Assembly (NCBI GenBank): GCA_028571685.1
Contig: CM053140.1
Location: 223,653,323-223,717,322, forward strand
Direction of reading: 5' to 3'
Length of the DNA: 64,000 nucleotides
From: Heterohyrax brucei
Lineage: Eukaryota > Chordata > Mammalia > Hyracoidea > Procaviidae
Positions 1 to 12,079 of the stretch are shown here, one piece after another. How positions within the stretch are numbered: the first letter of the stretch is position 1; each line of letters opens with the position of its first letter. The notes below the pieces were generated by a model. The model was not told the DNA's origin. It did not search any database and was given only the letters and a program-made list of their open reading frames with translations. The position numbers and the translations under genes are program-made.

Positions 1-1279
1 CAGCTAATCCAACCTGCATGATGCTTCTTCCCACTGGGTCAGGTCTGGCAAATCTTCACTACTTTTGAACTGTCTCTGCTTCCTCCTGCTACTCAGTTTA
101 ATTCCTCAACTTTGTTTTCAATGTTCAGGACTCATACATTGTCATGTGTAATCAATTCACTTGTTCTTTAGGCCTTTGATGTAAGAGGTGCCACAGGAAG
201 CACCTGACTACTCCACCAGCTTGGCCCTACCTTTGTTGATAGATTTTAATATCATCTTTAAATGCTTCCATTTTTATACTCTGTGTTTTAATCTGAAATG
301 GAATAAATAAAATCTACTGTACAAGATTTTTGGATAAAGTAAAGAAAATAAGTCTTGGACAGCTCAGCTAAGGCATTATTCCACTTATAAACTGAATCTG
401 CCTGACATAATAATTGTGGCTTGGACTCTTTAGGACTGTCTGCCTGGCTTTTTGGCTATATGAAAGATACTGTCAAATATCTGTATTTTAAGATCAGTTA
501 GCAACATATGTGTTTATCTTTCCTCATTTACCTAAATGTGCTCTTGTGTCATTTGTTTCATTTAATGAACTAGGAATTCTTCCTTGTAGCACTTACTCAC
601 TTTGTTAAGAGGACGATACAAAACAATGTGGGCCACTAAGAATATTCCTCCATACATTTTGGTATACGCTATTCCTCTCTTTGTTCTCAGAATGTTCCTC
701 CATCCTCAAAGTTAACCACATCCATACAGTAATGTCTCAATGTCATGTCTCCTGTAAACAAAGTGAAGTATGTTTTAAAAAGCTAAGCAACATCAATTTT
801 TTTGTATGTTGTCATGTATACCTATATGTTACAAAACATTTGCCATTTGAGCATGTGCAATTTAGTGATGTTGATTGCATTCACTGTGCTTTTCAACCAC
901 TACTGCTATCCATTTCCAACTTTTTTCTTCACCCATAACAGAATTTAAGTGTACCTTATGCAATGACTCCTTCTTTCCCTTCCCTCCCTTACCTGGAGGA
1001 AGGTGACGACTTGGAGCAGTGCACTTTATTTCTTTCCTGAATATCATTAAAGTTTGATTTTAAAACTTCTGGCTTTAACAGTATATTAAGGGGCCTAGAA
1101 AGTATAACAGTGCAAGCTGCTCTCAACTGTGATCACGGTGGACAAGCCTTCTCATTTTTAGGAACTGCCCTAGATAACGAGTTCGTTTTTGGTCACCTGG
1201 AAACTGAAGTATCTGAGCAGCACCAAATGGAAATGCTCATGAAGCATTGGAATTTGGAAATCACTTCAGGAAATACTGT
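1..1279. other. No gene or recognisable repeat
   Basis: AT-rich sequence in which I see no exon, RNA gene or repeat family I can name. Open frames are short and have no family character. Confidence 0.5.
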
Positions 1280-1440
1280 TATGTATGGTACAGAAATGAT
1301 TTCTCTTCTCTTATTCTCTTTCCATGTTCTTTGCTCCTTCACTATTCTAAATCCTATTCATCTTTGTTAAGACTCAGATAAAGCTCCATTTATTCTATGG
1401 GCTTTCTCCCAGACACTTTAGTTCTCATTTACTTTGCTAT
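1280..1440 (-). repeat. Possible L2 fragment
   Basis: Pyrimidine-rich text with a 'gttaagactcagataaagctcc' type core resembles the antisense 3' end of LINE2. The match is weak and from memory. The next 600 bases, to about 2060, hold nothing I can name. Confidence 0.3.
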
Positions 1441-2061
1441 ACTTTCAATTCAATTGTTTTCTAATCAATAATAAAGTAAAATGTGTAATTATTACTGAGT
1501 TATAGAGCTTATGTTAGTTCTGTTCTTAAATAACCTTTGACAAGAGGCCCAAATTCTGACATTTGTTTTCAGAACTTCGGGCAAAATACAAATAAAAGCC
1601 CTCATGTGGGATGTCTAAATCAGTTTGTGGCCTGTGAACACCTGGGGGTCCCTAGCTCCTTTCAACTGTGTTGACATTTGAATTGATGCTGCAAAAGAAC
1701 ATTCAGTAAAGTTGCTAGGACTTCAGCATGAAATGAGGTACCAAATTTTCCTCGTAGGCATTATATTCTTCACCACCACATATTCACAGATGAAAAAAGC
1801 AAAAAGTTGATTCTTTCAAAAGTGTCTTTGAAGAAAGAATAAAGTTAAAATTGTTAATTGTATTAAATCTTAACCCCTCAGGGACCTTTCATGAAGTACC
1901 TCTACAAAGTGAAGTACAGTGGTTATTGCAAGGAAAATCACTGTGTAATTATTTGAGTTTGAGCTGAGCTAGCTATTTTTTTTAACTCACGAAACAATTT
2001 TTAATTAAAATAAAAACTGACAGATACATTAAGGTAATTCAGACTTCTGTAACTGATAGAC

Positions 2062-2232
2062 AAATCTGTTTGTATAGTGGTTAAGAGCTATTGCTGCAAG
2101 CCAAAATGATCAGCAATTCAAATATACCAGGCATTTCTTGGAAACTCTATGGGGCAGTTCTACTCTGTTCTATAGGGTTGCTATGAGTTGGAATCGACTT
2201 GGAGGCAATTGAGTTTGATTTTTTTTCATTTG
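2062..2232 (+). repeat. AfroSINE copy
   Basis: Shows the standard order of this tRNA-derived SINE: 'agtggttaagagct' (tRNA part), 'ggaaactctatggggcag', 'ctatgagttggaatcgact', and a T-rich end. It would have been mobilised by LINE machinery. The tRNA-like head is diverged. Confidence 0.85.
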
Positions 2233-2324
2233 GTTCTCATAAATGAGCTGAGTTCATCACTTCAACAAAAACAACAAACAACTTAATACTGTTGCCAATG
2301 ATAAAACTGGAGCTATTGAGTGAA

Positions 2325-2768
2325 AATTGATGTTGTTAGGTGCCATTGAGTCAATTCTGGCTCACAGCAACCCTACACACAACAGAACAAAACAGTGCCC
2401 AGTCCTGTATCATGCCCACATTTTTTTTATGTTTAAGCCTGCTGTTGCAGTCACTGTGTGAATACATCTTGTTGAGGGTCTTCCTCTTTTTCACTGTCCG
2501 TACCCTTTACCAAGCATGATGTCTTTCTCCAGGAACTGATCCCTCCTGACAATGTGTCAAAAGTAAGTAAGATACAGTCTCACCGTCCTTGCTTTCCAAG
2601 GAGCTCTCTGGCTGTACTTCCTTCAGAACAGATCTATTTGTTGTTTTGGCAGTTCATGATACATTCACTATTCTTCACCAACATCACAATTAAAAGTCAT
2701 CAATTCTTCTTCTGTCTGTCTTATTTATTGTCCAGCTTTCACATGCATATGATAAGACTGAAAATTAG
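2325..2768 (-). mobile_element. RTE LINE 3' fragment
   Basis: Starts with 'tgttgttaggtgccattgag', the reverse complement of the RTE 3' terminus. It continues through the C-terminal part of the ORF in antisense, including text for the Cys/Trp-rich region seen in the other copies here. Truncated at its 5' end near 2768. Confidence 0.85.
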
Positions 2769-2829
2769 AATTCCAGAAAACTTATGCCTGCCATAACAAT
2801 CTCAACAGTGTCCCAACATGTAAAGATTT

Positions 2830-3540
2830 TTCTGATCAGATGATTGGTGATATTAACAAATCTTTAAAATACTGCATAAGAAGTCACATGGGTGTTTGGA
2901 GAGATCTACATAACTCAGTGAACCGCCATTTTCCAAATGACCAGTGTAAGATATCACAAAACTACACTTGGGTAAAATATTCATGCAAAGTGCAAGATCA
3001 ACTAGTTGATTTTAATGCAGCAAAGTGTAAAAATTTGTTTGATACAACTTCAGATTCCAAATTACAAAATCTCAAAGAAGTTACCACTTGTCAAGGTTTT
3101 GGTGTAGAATCAAAGCAGAATATCCACAATTATTTGAAAACAGAATTAAATACTCCTTCTTATTCCAATTAGATGTCCAGTGAGTCCAGATTTCCTTCAA
3201 ACATTTAATCAAGACTACATTTGACAAGAGATTGAATGCTAAGACAGATCCAGGACTCCAGCTGTCTCCAATCAGTAAAAGTATAAAGCAATGCTACTCT
3301 TAATTGTTGTGTCTAGAAATTTATTTTCACTGAAATATATTACTTATGCTAACAGCATTTTTTTTCTTGTTTGAAATGGATAAATAAATATGCATCTTAA
3401 AATGCTTTCTGTTTTAATATCTAATATGATTAATATCAACAGACACTACCCACATTAAGAAAAGTTCTCTGAGGTCTTAATTTAAGAGTGTAAAGGGATC
3501 CTGAAGCCAAAAACTTTGAGAAGTGCTGCTCTGAATGTTT
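2830..3540 (+). pseudogene. hAT-Charlie transposon 3' end with broken transposase
   Basis: An open stretch from 2840 to 3172 is followed, in a shifted frame, by residues resembling the hAT C-terminal dimerisation region (SIKT/RLNAKTDP-like text near 3200-3270). It has internal stops. The segment ends at about 3535 in 'ttgagaagtgctgctctg', whose reverse complement fits the hAT-Charlie terminal inverted repeat CAGNGNTTCTCAA. The 5' half is missing. The terminal repeat makes a DNA transposon likelier than a processed ZBED/SCAND-type gene copy. Confidence 0.6.
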
Positions 3541-3828
3541 AAGTTATACATTAAGCTATTAAAATGTTAAATAAAAAGGGCTCTACCCCAACCCTCCTGC
3601 CTTGACAATTCCGGGTTAAATTTAGAATTGCTGCACTCCTAGAATACTGCATTGCAATATGAGAGTGTGAAGAGATCCAGCCCATAACACCCTCCCACAG
3701 GGTTGTCCCCCTTTTCTTTCACAAGCACCACAAAGTGACTCCAAGGTGTGCAGGAGAATGTCCTGCTTACAGGTTCAGGTAGATACTCACCTGCTGCAAA
3801 CAGCTAGCCCTTGGCTGCTGTCGGCGCG

Positions 3829-3945
3829 ATTCACACGGGACAACAGCCGTTGGTGTGATTAACACAGAACACCACTTACAAGTGTGAGACGGGACACTAC
3901 TTACTGGTATGAAATGGAACACCACCTGTGGGTGTGATGTGCGTG
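3829..3945. repeat. Imperfect short tandem repeat
   Basis: About four diverged 25-30 base units containing 'acaccactta' and 'gtgtga' follow each other. They lie in the insert that splits the repeat at 3655-4495. Confidence 0.45.
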
Positions 3946-4020
3946 AGAGGCCGAGGTTGAAAAAAATCACACTGACAGCAAACTTTTTGTCTGCTGTGGG
4001 CAGAAAATGGACAGTCTTAG

Positions 4021-4064
4021 GGTCCCCGTGAGTTGGATCCGACTCAACGGCACTTGGCTTGGCT
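4021..4064 (+). repeat. Isolated SINE 3'-tail fragment (44 bp)
   Basis: Only the last ~44 bases of an AfroSINE-like unit are present: 'gtgagttggatccgactca' followed by 'acggcacttggcttggct'. No SINE body precedes it. See the finding on GGCACTTGG fragments. Confidence 0.6.
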
Positions 4065-5102
4065 CTGCGAGCAGAGACTGACCCTAGTTTGTTTAACCAC
4101 CAGCTTTTATTGAGCAAAGTAAACAAGTTTTCTGCTGGGAAAGTTAGAAAAGGTATCTTATTTGTGTTCCTTACTTCAACAGAAGAAGCGGCGTTCCCAG
4201 GGATGGGAATAAGAACTAATCTCAGTGAGTACTGTTTCAGCACTACTGGTTTTCCAGTACACTAAGACAAAACTTGTCCTATGGGATTCTGCCAGGCTCT
4301 TGCTGTTCTCACGACAAGTCCTTATCTACACATAGACCAGGTTAGGATAAGCAGGATTTTACATTCTTTCTGAACATGCGGATCCCCACAGGCTGCCCCT
4401 TGGGTCTAGGAGTACCAATGCCTGCTATGAGTATTCTGAGAAGAAAAGACCCTTTGAAGAGATGCACATAGACTTTGAAGTCAGGTTTGAGGTCATTTGG
4501 GCAGAGAATTCAGGGTTTTAGGTACTTTTGACTTGACCTAGATGACAGATGAAGGGTGATATGTTCCCGGTGAGTACTTGTGTCTGCCTTGAACTTTCCT
4601 CACCGCTGAAAGGGCCAGAGTGGAGAACTCTGAGGCACACGGTCCCTTATCCTTCTTTCCTGGTCTAAAGATCATACTCTGGGAAATCACTTTTTCTTTG
4701 CTGAATGTCAGTGTTCCTTCATGAACTGAGATGGTTGGACAAGATTCCACAGAAAGCCAATTCTCTGGGACTCTGTTCTGTTTGTACTCAGAATGCCTAA
4801 TAAGATGATAGATTAAGGGAAGGAAACAATAAATACTTGCTGAGTAATCAAAAATATATTGAAAATCGTAAAACATTCTAAAAGTTTAGTATAAATTAAG
4901 TGAGGTTGATATAAGGACACCATTTTTCTTTCTACAAGTAAACTGAAATGGAGAGATTCTAAGGCAACTCTGTTCAGAGTATCATGTATACTTCTCTAGA
5001 AAGCCCAGTCTAAGATAATACATCTGGAAATAAACTTTTCTTAATGCTACCCAACTCATCCCAAATCTGAGTTAAATACTTTCTTCTGTGCTTCCATATA
5101 CC

Positions 5103-5280
5103 TAAAACAAAAAACCCATTTACAACTCATGATGACCCCCATGTGTGTTAGAGTAGAATTGTACTCCCAAGGGTTTCAATTGCTGTGATGTTTAAAAGGT
5201 AGATTGCCAGGACTTTCTTTTGAAGCTCTTCAGTTGAGTAGCTGATTGCTTAATCATTTGCACGTTCCAGGGGTTCCTTC
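5103..5280 (-). repeat. AfroSINE copy, antisense
   Basis: Contains 'acccatttacaactcatgat', 'agagtagaattgtactccca' and 'ttgccaggactttctttt', the antisense order of this SINE. Strongly diverged. Confidence 0.6.
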
Positions 5281-5384
5281 CACATGCCCTATATTTGTAC
5301 TGGTAATGTATAGCAATTTTTTTTCTCTCCGTAAAAGTTATTCCAGGATTGTTGCACTTAGAAAATCACATCAGAATATGACAA

Positions 5385-5625
5385 GATGGAGATATCCAGT
5401 CCTTATCCCTCCCACAAACCTGTCTGCTTTTTCTTTTCCATGCATTACTAAAGGGCATGGAGATGACTACTCAGCTCACACTTCCAAGCCATTACCCACC
5501 TGCTGTAAACCACTAGCCCTAGGTCAAACTTTGGGTTTAGAAGTGAAAATACCTACAGCTAGGTCTATTCTTAGAAGAATAGACCCTTTTAAGAGATGCA
5601 TGTAGGTCCTGGAGACAGGTTCTTC
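5385..5625 (+). repeat. Unclassified repeat, copy 2
   Basis: Second member of the pair described at 3655-4495. Here 'ctagccctaggtcaaactttg' type text runs on without the 585-base insert, which shows where the first copy was interrupted. Confidence 0.45.
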
Positions 5626-5639
5626 TTAATCTTGTTTTT

Positions 5640-6320
5640 CTTAACACGAGATTATCAATTTATTCAGGATAATTACTGCATTTTCATGATCTCTATTCTT
5701 CACAATGAGTTGGAAGGCAAAAAATGTTTATTAAATTATTCCTGTAATTCCCATTGGCTGTAAACATGAAATAACTGGAAAAAAATGGTAAGGATGTTTT
5801 TGAACATTAAATTACTACAAGTAACTACTCTTAGAGATGGTACTACCTTGTCCACTTGGCAAACTGCTACTCATCCTTAAAAACTTAGCTCAAGGATCTC
5901 TTCATTCTCTGTTATAATAAACTACGTTCTCCTTTGCATGCTTCTTACTCAACTAACTGTGAATTGCCTAAAACTCCACTTGTTCTTCACCAGGAATGTT
6001 TGACTTGCTATAATTTAAAGGAAAATTTCCTAGGACTATGGTTTTATAACAGTCTTTTCTACAGAATATGGTCATTTGAGGTGTTCTACAAAAGTGCATC
6101 TGCAGTCAAGTAAGATTTGGAAATATTGTATAGTATATCTCTCTCGGAGATTACACAGAGAAATATTGTGAAAATTTTCACACTAAAGAAGACCACTCAT
6201 TCCTCGACTAGAGTTTCCAAACTCTGTTGGTCAAGTAGTTTTTTATTTTTCTTCACATTATGCCCATTAACATATGAGGAAACTCCAAATCTGTGGAAAA
6301 CGTCCTAGTAAATGCCGCAC
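5640..6320. other. No gene recognised
   Basis: AT-rich. A faint L2-like antisense segment may lie around 5830-6000, but the match is too poor to call. Confidence 0.4.
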
Positions 6321-6329
6321 AGAGGGCAA

Positions 6330-6468
6330 ATATGTTGCCATAAAATTGACACTGTAGGACAGAGCAGAATTCCCCCACGGAGTTCCAAAATAGTGCCTGG
6401 TGAATTCAAATTGCTAACCTCTTGGTTAGCAGCTGTTGCTCTTAACCACTGCACCACCAAGGCCCCAC
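6330..6468 (-). repeat. AfroSINE copy, antisense
   Basis: 'gacagagcagaattccccca', 'ctaacctcttggttagcagc' and 'cttaaccactgcaccaccaa' are the antisense body and tRNA-like head. Confidence 0.85.
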
Positions 6469-6734
6469 TCTAAGGGTAGGGAGAAACATTAGTATTTGTT
6501 TCCAATGGGTCTATGTCACCTCCTATTTGCACATCATAACTCAATAGCAATAACAGGACTGAATATGATATCTTTTCAAAGAGTTTTGTGGATGACTAAT
6601 TAACTGAGGGTCTGCTTTAGTTTCATCTGGAGAGTTCTTGTTTGTTTGTTTTTTCGTAACCTCCTTATTAAGCAACTTCTGTAAATTTTGACATAATTAT
6701 GTTCCCAGGGATCTTGTGAGACATGTACTAAGGT

Positions 6735-6880
6735 ACTGCCTTATTTTACAGAAAGGAAAAGGTTCAGTAGTATTTAGTGACTTGTCCATTTCTTTTAGCC
6801 AACAAAGTGGCAGAGCCAGGATTAGAACATTGAATGTTTAACTCCTAAGTGACTACTTTTGTGTTCCATGATGCTTCTCA
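6735..6880 (-). repeat. MIR copy, antisense
   Basis: 'ttattttacagaaaggaaaa ... gtgacttgtcc ... agtggcagagccaggatt' follows the antisense MIR core. Confidence 0.65.
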
Positions 6881-6934
6881 TGTATAGACTGTCAGTTTTG
6901 GTGATGCCTGTTCTACCTCCTTTTACTGAACAAT

Positions 6935-8195
6935 ATCATTAATATCACATACAAGTAAAATTTTGCTCAAGATCATTCAAAAGTAACTGCCACAGTATAT
7001 TGACAAAGAACTGCTAGAAATTCAAGGTGGATTCAGAAGAGGATATCAAACTAGGGATATCACTGCTGATGTCAGATGGATCTTGACTGAAAGCAGAGAA
7101 TACCAGAAAGCTGTTTACCTGTGTAATTGACTATGCAAAGGCATTCAACTGTTTACAGATTGTAACAAATTATGGCTAATGTTGCATAAAATGGGAGTTT
7201 CAGAACACTTAATTGGAGTCTTAAGGAATCTGTAGATAGATAAAAAAGCAGTCATGCAAACAGAACAGGGGGACACTGCAGTCAGGAAAGGTACGTGACA
7301 GGGTTATATCCTTTTCACCATACGTTTTCAATTTGTATGCTGAGCAAATAACAGGAGAAACTAGATTATACAAAGAAGAACAAGACATCAGGATTGGAGG
7401 ATGACTCCTTAACAACCTGTATTAGTCAGATGACACCATCTTGCTTCCTGGAAGTGAAGAAGATTTGAAACACTTACTGAAGAAGATCAAGGACCACAGC
7501 CTTCAGTATGGATTGCACCTGAACATCAAGAAAACAAAAAACCTCACAATTGGACCAGTAATCAACGTAGTCATAAATGGAGAAAGGATTGATGTTGTCA
7601 AGGATTTCATTGTACTTGGGTCCACAATCACTACCCATGGAAGCAACAGTCAAGAAATCAAAAGACATATTGCATTGAGAAAATCTGGAAGAATCTTTTT
7701 AAAGTAGTGAAAGTAAAGATGTCACCTTGAAGACTAAAGTATGCCTGGCCCAAGCCATGGTTTTTTCAGTCTTATCATGTGCATGCAAAAGCTGGACAAT
7801 GAACAAAGAAGACAGAAAAAGAATTGATGTCTTTGAATTGTGGTGTTGGAAAAGAATGTTGAATGTACCATGGACTGCCAAAAGAACAAACAGATCTGTT
7901 CTGGAAGAAGTACAACCAGAGTGCACCTTGGAAACAAAGATGTTAAGACTGTATCTTGTATAGTTTGGACATGTTGTCAGAAAGGATCAGTCCCTGGAGA
8001 AGGGCACCATGCTCGGTAGAGCATGGTCAGTGAAAAAGAGGAAGACCCTAAATGAGATGGATTGACACAGTGGCCGCCAACAATGGGCTTAAGGATTAAA
8101 ATTATTGTGGACATGACACAAGACCAGGCAGTGTTTTGTTCTGTTGTCTTTGGGTCATTATGAGTCAGAACCAAGTTGACAGCACCTAACAACAA
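6935..8195 (+). mobile_element. RTE LINE, 5'-truncated sense copy
   Basis: Encodes the C-terminal half of the RTE protein in pieces. It opens with the palm of the reverse transcriptase (TGDITADVRW-like text, a disrupted IDYAKAF motif near 7125), continues through the region after the RT (7441-7707), and on to the Trp/Cys-rich tail (7727-7963). It ends in 'acagcacctaacaacaacag', the RTE 3' terminus. Stops and frameshifts occur throughout. Truncation at the 5' end is usual for LINE insertions. Confidence 0.85.
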
Positions 8196-8199
8196 CAGT

Positions 8200-8390
8200 T
8201 TAATCTCTCGGAAGATTCTAGTTTTAGCTTTCTTCATTACTGTTGAGTGTTCACAGGGTTTTCTTGGCTGTGATCTTTGTGGAAGAAGTTCTCCAGGACT
8301 TTCTCCCACAACACCACTGTGGGGATTTGAACTGCCAGTCATGTTTTTTCCAAATCCCTAACCATCTAGCCAAACCATTTCCTACAGCTC
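8200..8390 (-). repeat. AfroSINE-type copy, antisense
   Basis: 'gggttttcttggctgtgatc', 'gaagttctccaggactttct' and 'gatttgaactgccagtc' match the longer SINE form that includes the glutamine/phenylalanine-like TTTACGGAAGCAG block in antisense. Confidence 0.6.
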
Positions 8391-8394
8391 ATGA

Positions 8395-11345
8395 ATCAGT
8401 ATGCAATCACACTTTAGGACATTTTTCTTTCCAAAGTGAACAACAAGGTGCACTGCTTAAAGTTGTTCACACTGAAAGTATTTCCCTTTACCACAGTCCT
8501 TCAGGGAGGTCCCAGAGAGGTGCTATACTGCTTCTACTTCTCACTTTCAACTGATGCCTGCATATTATGCAGAACCATCTATCAACAAGGCACAAGTTTT
8601 CTCTTCTTCAGGCAACTCGTCATGAGGAATGCCCCATGAGGCCATAGGTGTATACTGGGAGATAGAATAGAAGGTCTTATGACAGGAGTGGAGACCATGG
8701 GCATTGGGGCCATTTCCTCATAAAACTTGTGCTTTCAGGTCCTGCTTGGGCCCAGTCTCATATGTTCTACTTCCTTTTGATGATGGAGTACTGCTGTGCA
8801 CACCCAACTTTATGACTATATCTAGAACAGCAGTTACAACCACCTAGTTAAGTTTTCTTAATCTACCGTTATTCTCAAAGATCCATCTATTTTTTTGCAC
8901 AGGTCAAGTGGGCAAGTTGAATGAAGATTTGGTGGACATCACTACTCCTGCATCCTTCAAGTCCTTGATGGTGTCAGTAATTTCTGTACTTCCTCCAGGA
9001 ATGTAATATTGTTTTTGATTTACCCTTTTCTGAAGTAGGGGCTGTTCTAGACAAGGATTCTGTAAGCTTCTGTAAATTTCTTTCTTTTTTCATGCCTTTC
9101 AAGTAAAATCACACATAGGTAGTAGGAGACAGGAACCCTAGAGACCTCATAAGTGTAGTAGAGGATGAAAGACCCAAAGATTAGCTACATCCTGGGACAC
9201 TGAGATACATCATCCACATGACATTGTAAACTTCATCTGAGTTTTTCAGGAGGAATTAGATGAAACCAGTCCTAGGAATAGGCACAGGAAGTATGAATTT
9301 GGGTAGAGGGTTACAACCATGAGGACTGGGGAATCAAACCCAGGGAGCAAGCAAATGTGCAGGTGCAAAACCCATCAAAAGTCCTACCCCAAGTCCCATG
9401 AATCTTCACTGCAGAAGCCATCCTAAAGTCTACTTGTGGGTGCACTTCCTTACCTTGACTCTACCTTTCCCCTCCCAGTGTATAATGAATATGTTATAAT
9501 TTCCCTTCCCATATCAAAATCTTTAAGAACTTGGATAAGGCTTTTGCTCAGTGAGTTGGAGGCTAGCATTGCCCGGACACTCTCTTTCTGCGTCCGCAGG
9601 TCTTTTCTCTAATAAACTCTGCTTGTGTGGAAAGACTTTTTATGTCTTACCTGTTCCTTCTTGAAAGGTAAAGAACAAGAACCTCAACTAAGCCTGTGGC
9701 ATCAGTATACCTGGTAACACTTCCACTTGGCTTTTTCTACCATAATGCCCCTTACTGTATTTGTCAAGAATCTAGTAAGAGAGTTCTGCCAGTTGCTAAA
9801 ATAATCTATTCCAAATATGCATTCTAGAACAGAGGAAATCACTATACAGTGGATTTGGGACCCACTGAACCTATTGGGAGATGGACATGAGCCAAGGCTC
9901 CGGTGGTGGCCTTAGCTTCACATGTCCCCGCTCTGACTGGTGTGCCACAGTGATGTTTTGGGTCTCCTGGAATGAGTGTCAGTTCACAGCTAGTATACAG
10001 TTCTCCTCAATAGTCTGATTATTTCCTCTTACCCAGTGAACGGTTATACTTGTAAAAGACTATAGATCCCTTTGAAGAAGGCTGGAAGAAAGAATAACAG
10101 TAAAAGTTTTGGGCAGTGTATTAGAGTCCTCTCTCAAAAAGACGCAGCCTCCCCTTCAGTCAAGGAGTCATAAATCTTTAAATTTCTCAAATATGGGAAT
10201 TAATAACTTTGACTCTCTATTTTGATGATTTGAGTCAGATGGCTGTTCACTTGACCTAGAATTCATCCACTGGTACAGCCTAAGTAAATATTTAGTAGAT
10301 TTCCTGTATTTCATTACTGGGGACATCATGACTAAGCAGCCAATGCCATCCATTTATATGAATCAGCTTTGATGCCACTGTCAGTTACTGTAACCACACT
10401 CACTTTGTCGATTTGAGTACAACAACTTGGGCCCTACCATCCCAGAGTTTAATCAGCCCCATTTCTTAATTCAGTTGGGGTAGTTCCCACTCTCAAATCT
10501 GATGTATATAAAATAGCAATCACAGGAGTCTTCAGGGATGCTAAAACTCCCTTCACAAATTTGTTCCTCACAGTTGTGGCAAAAGGTGTGTCCTCTGGGC
10601 ATTCCATGTGTGAGTCTGTGGGTCTAGCTTGGTAAATCTTCTCTAGCATGCCAATTTTCTCAAGTCCTTGGATACCTTCTTCTACAGTTTACCAAGACAG
10701 GTCTGGTACTTCACATTGTTTTAGTGTAGGCCACTGCATAATCTATGCTTCAGCAACCCAGCCAAACTATTGGATCCTTTCCTAACTTTTCAAGCTAAAA
10801 CTAGTGAATGATGAATCTGTGCTTAGTGGACCAGTATCAGTAAATTCAAAATGATCCATTGTTAAGTTCCTGGCACTATACTATCCCATGCCCTTAGCAG
10901 CCATTCACACAAATATTCCCCAGGTTTCCATTTGTACATATTAGTAAAACCAACCAGTTCTTTTGGAGTATAGCATACCTCCTCCTGCGTCATACTTTGT
11001 ACTTTACTTTCTGGGGGCACTGTGACTGAAGTCTAATTACAGGTCTAGAAGCCAGAATAGATAGTACAAAAGTGTTTTGAGAACATTCGGCAATGTCTTA
11101 TAAAGCATCTGCTTCAGGCAATGCCCCAGGCAATGGCTCAGGGTAGAGCTCTTGAGCGACAAACAGGCTACCGTTAATCTCATTATATAGGAGTGGAGGG
11201 GCCTGTGGTTTTTCTGGGGCAGGGTGGTTTAGCAGTCAAACCTGAAGTAATCTCTTCAGACGAGAGTACTTTGGCTGGAGGGATTATTCACCAAAATTTA
11301 GGGGCTCAGTGTCTTCAGCTTCCAAACAGTCTGAGAGATATTTAC
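8395..11345 (-). pseudogene. Endogenous retrovirus internal remnant (gag to pol)
   Basis: Read on the minus strand, 10449-10649 gives a gag-like stretch (DTPFATTVRNKFVKG) and about 8930-9050 gives reverse-transcriptase finger-like text (LKDAGVV ... LPTWPVQK). Gag therefore lies upstream of pol in the expected order. Both are broken by stops and frameshifts. It most resembles an ERVL/MaLR-type internal region from memory; class I is not excluded. No LTR of its own is seen: the left edge abuts a SINE and the right edge an RTE. An unrelated LTR at 9060-9719 splits pol. Confidence 0.55.
9060..9719 (+). mobile_element. Solo LTR inserted in older ERV
   Basis: Interrupts the minus-strand ERV: left 'ggggctgttctaga', right 'ttccacttggctttttc' would otherwise be adjacent. 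It has an AATAAA at about 9610 followed by a U5-like 'ctctgcttgtgtggaaag', and ends in 'ggtaaca'. A class I LTR is likely. Start is uncertain and no target duplication is clear. Confidence 0.5.
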
Positions 11346-11352
11346 ACGAGGA

Positions 11353-12075
11353 TTGTTCTTGTAGGTGCCTTTGAATCAGTTCCAGCTCATAGGGACCCTA
11401 TGCACAATAGAACAAAACACTGCCTGGTACTGCATCATGCCCACAATAGTTTTTATGCTTAAGATCACCACTGAAGCCACTGTGTCACTCCACCTAGTTC
11501 AGAATCTTCCTCTTTTTTGCCGACCCTCCACCCTACCAAGCACGATGTCCTTCTCCAGGGATTGATCACTCCTGACAACATGTCCAAGTATGTGAGACAC
11601 AGTCTCACCATCTTTGCTTCCAAGGAGCACTCTGGATATACTCCTTCAAGAGCAGATCTGTTTGTTGTTTTGGCAGTCTGTGGTGCGTTCACGATTCTTC
11701 TCCAACACCACAGTTCAAAACAATCAATTCTTCTTCTGTCTTCCTTATTCATTGTCCAGCGTTCTCATGCTTATTGTGATTGAAAATACCATGCCTCGAG
11801 TCATGTACACCTTAGCCTTGAAAGTGACACCTTTACTTTTCAACACTTTAAAATCCTTCACAGCAGATTTTCCCAATGCAATGCGTCTTTTGATTTCCTG
11901 ACTGCTGCTTCCATGGGTATTGATTGTGGACCTAAGTAAAAGGAAATCCTTGAAAACCTCAGTGCTTTGTCCATTTATGATGATGTAGCTTACTGGTCCA
12001 GTTATGAAGATTTTTGTTTTCTTGATGTTGAGGTGCAATCCATACTGATGGCAATATACTTCCATAACATTACAG
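11353..12075 (-). mobile_element. RTE LINE 3' fragment, antisense
   Basis: Begins in 'cttgtaggtgcctttgaatc' (damaged RTE 3' end) and runs in antisense through the C-terminal protein region. The minus-strand frames at 11465-11752 and 11745-12083 keep 'NKEDRRRID', 'FELWCWRR' and 'YGLHLNIKKTKI', which recur in the other RTE copies. Truncated 5'. Confidence 0.85.
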
Positions 12076-12079
12076 ATGT

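Larger units (their letters stand above)
3655..4495 (+). repeat. Unclassified repeat, copy 1 (interrupted)
   Basis: Its ends align with 5385-5625 on the same strand. The left part shares 'agatccagccc', 'cctgctgcaaac' and 'ctagccc'. The right part shares 'ttgggtctaggag', 'gaccctttgaagagatgca'. About 585 bases (roughly 3815-4398) interrupt it, flanked by a possible 7-bp duplication 'cccttgg'. Solo LTR or DNA element are both possible. Confidence 0.45.

Noticed and set aside
2840..3300. Possible processed copy of a host hAT-derived gene (ZBED/SCAND type)
   Set aside because: The right end matches a hAT-Charlie terminal inverted repeat, which a processed gene copy would not have.
3767..4243. A 158-codon minus-strand open frame
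   Set aside because: It crosses the repeat copy, its unknown insert, a short tandem repeat and a SINE tail, with no domain or codon pattern of a gene.
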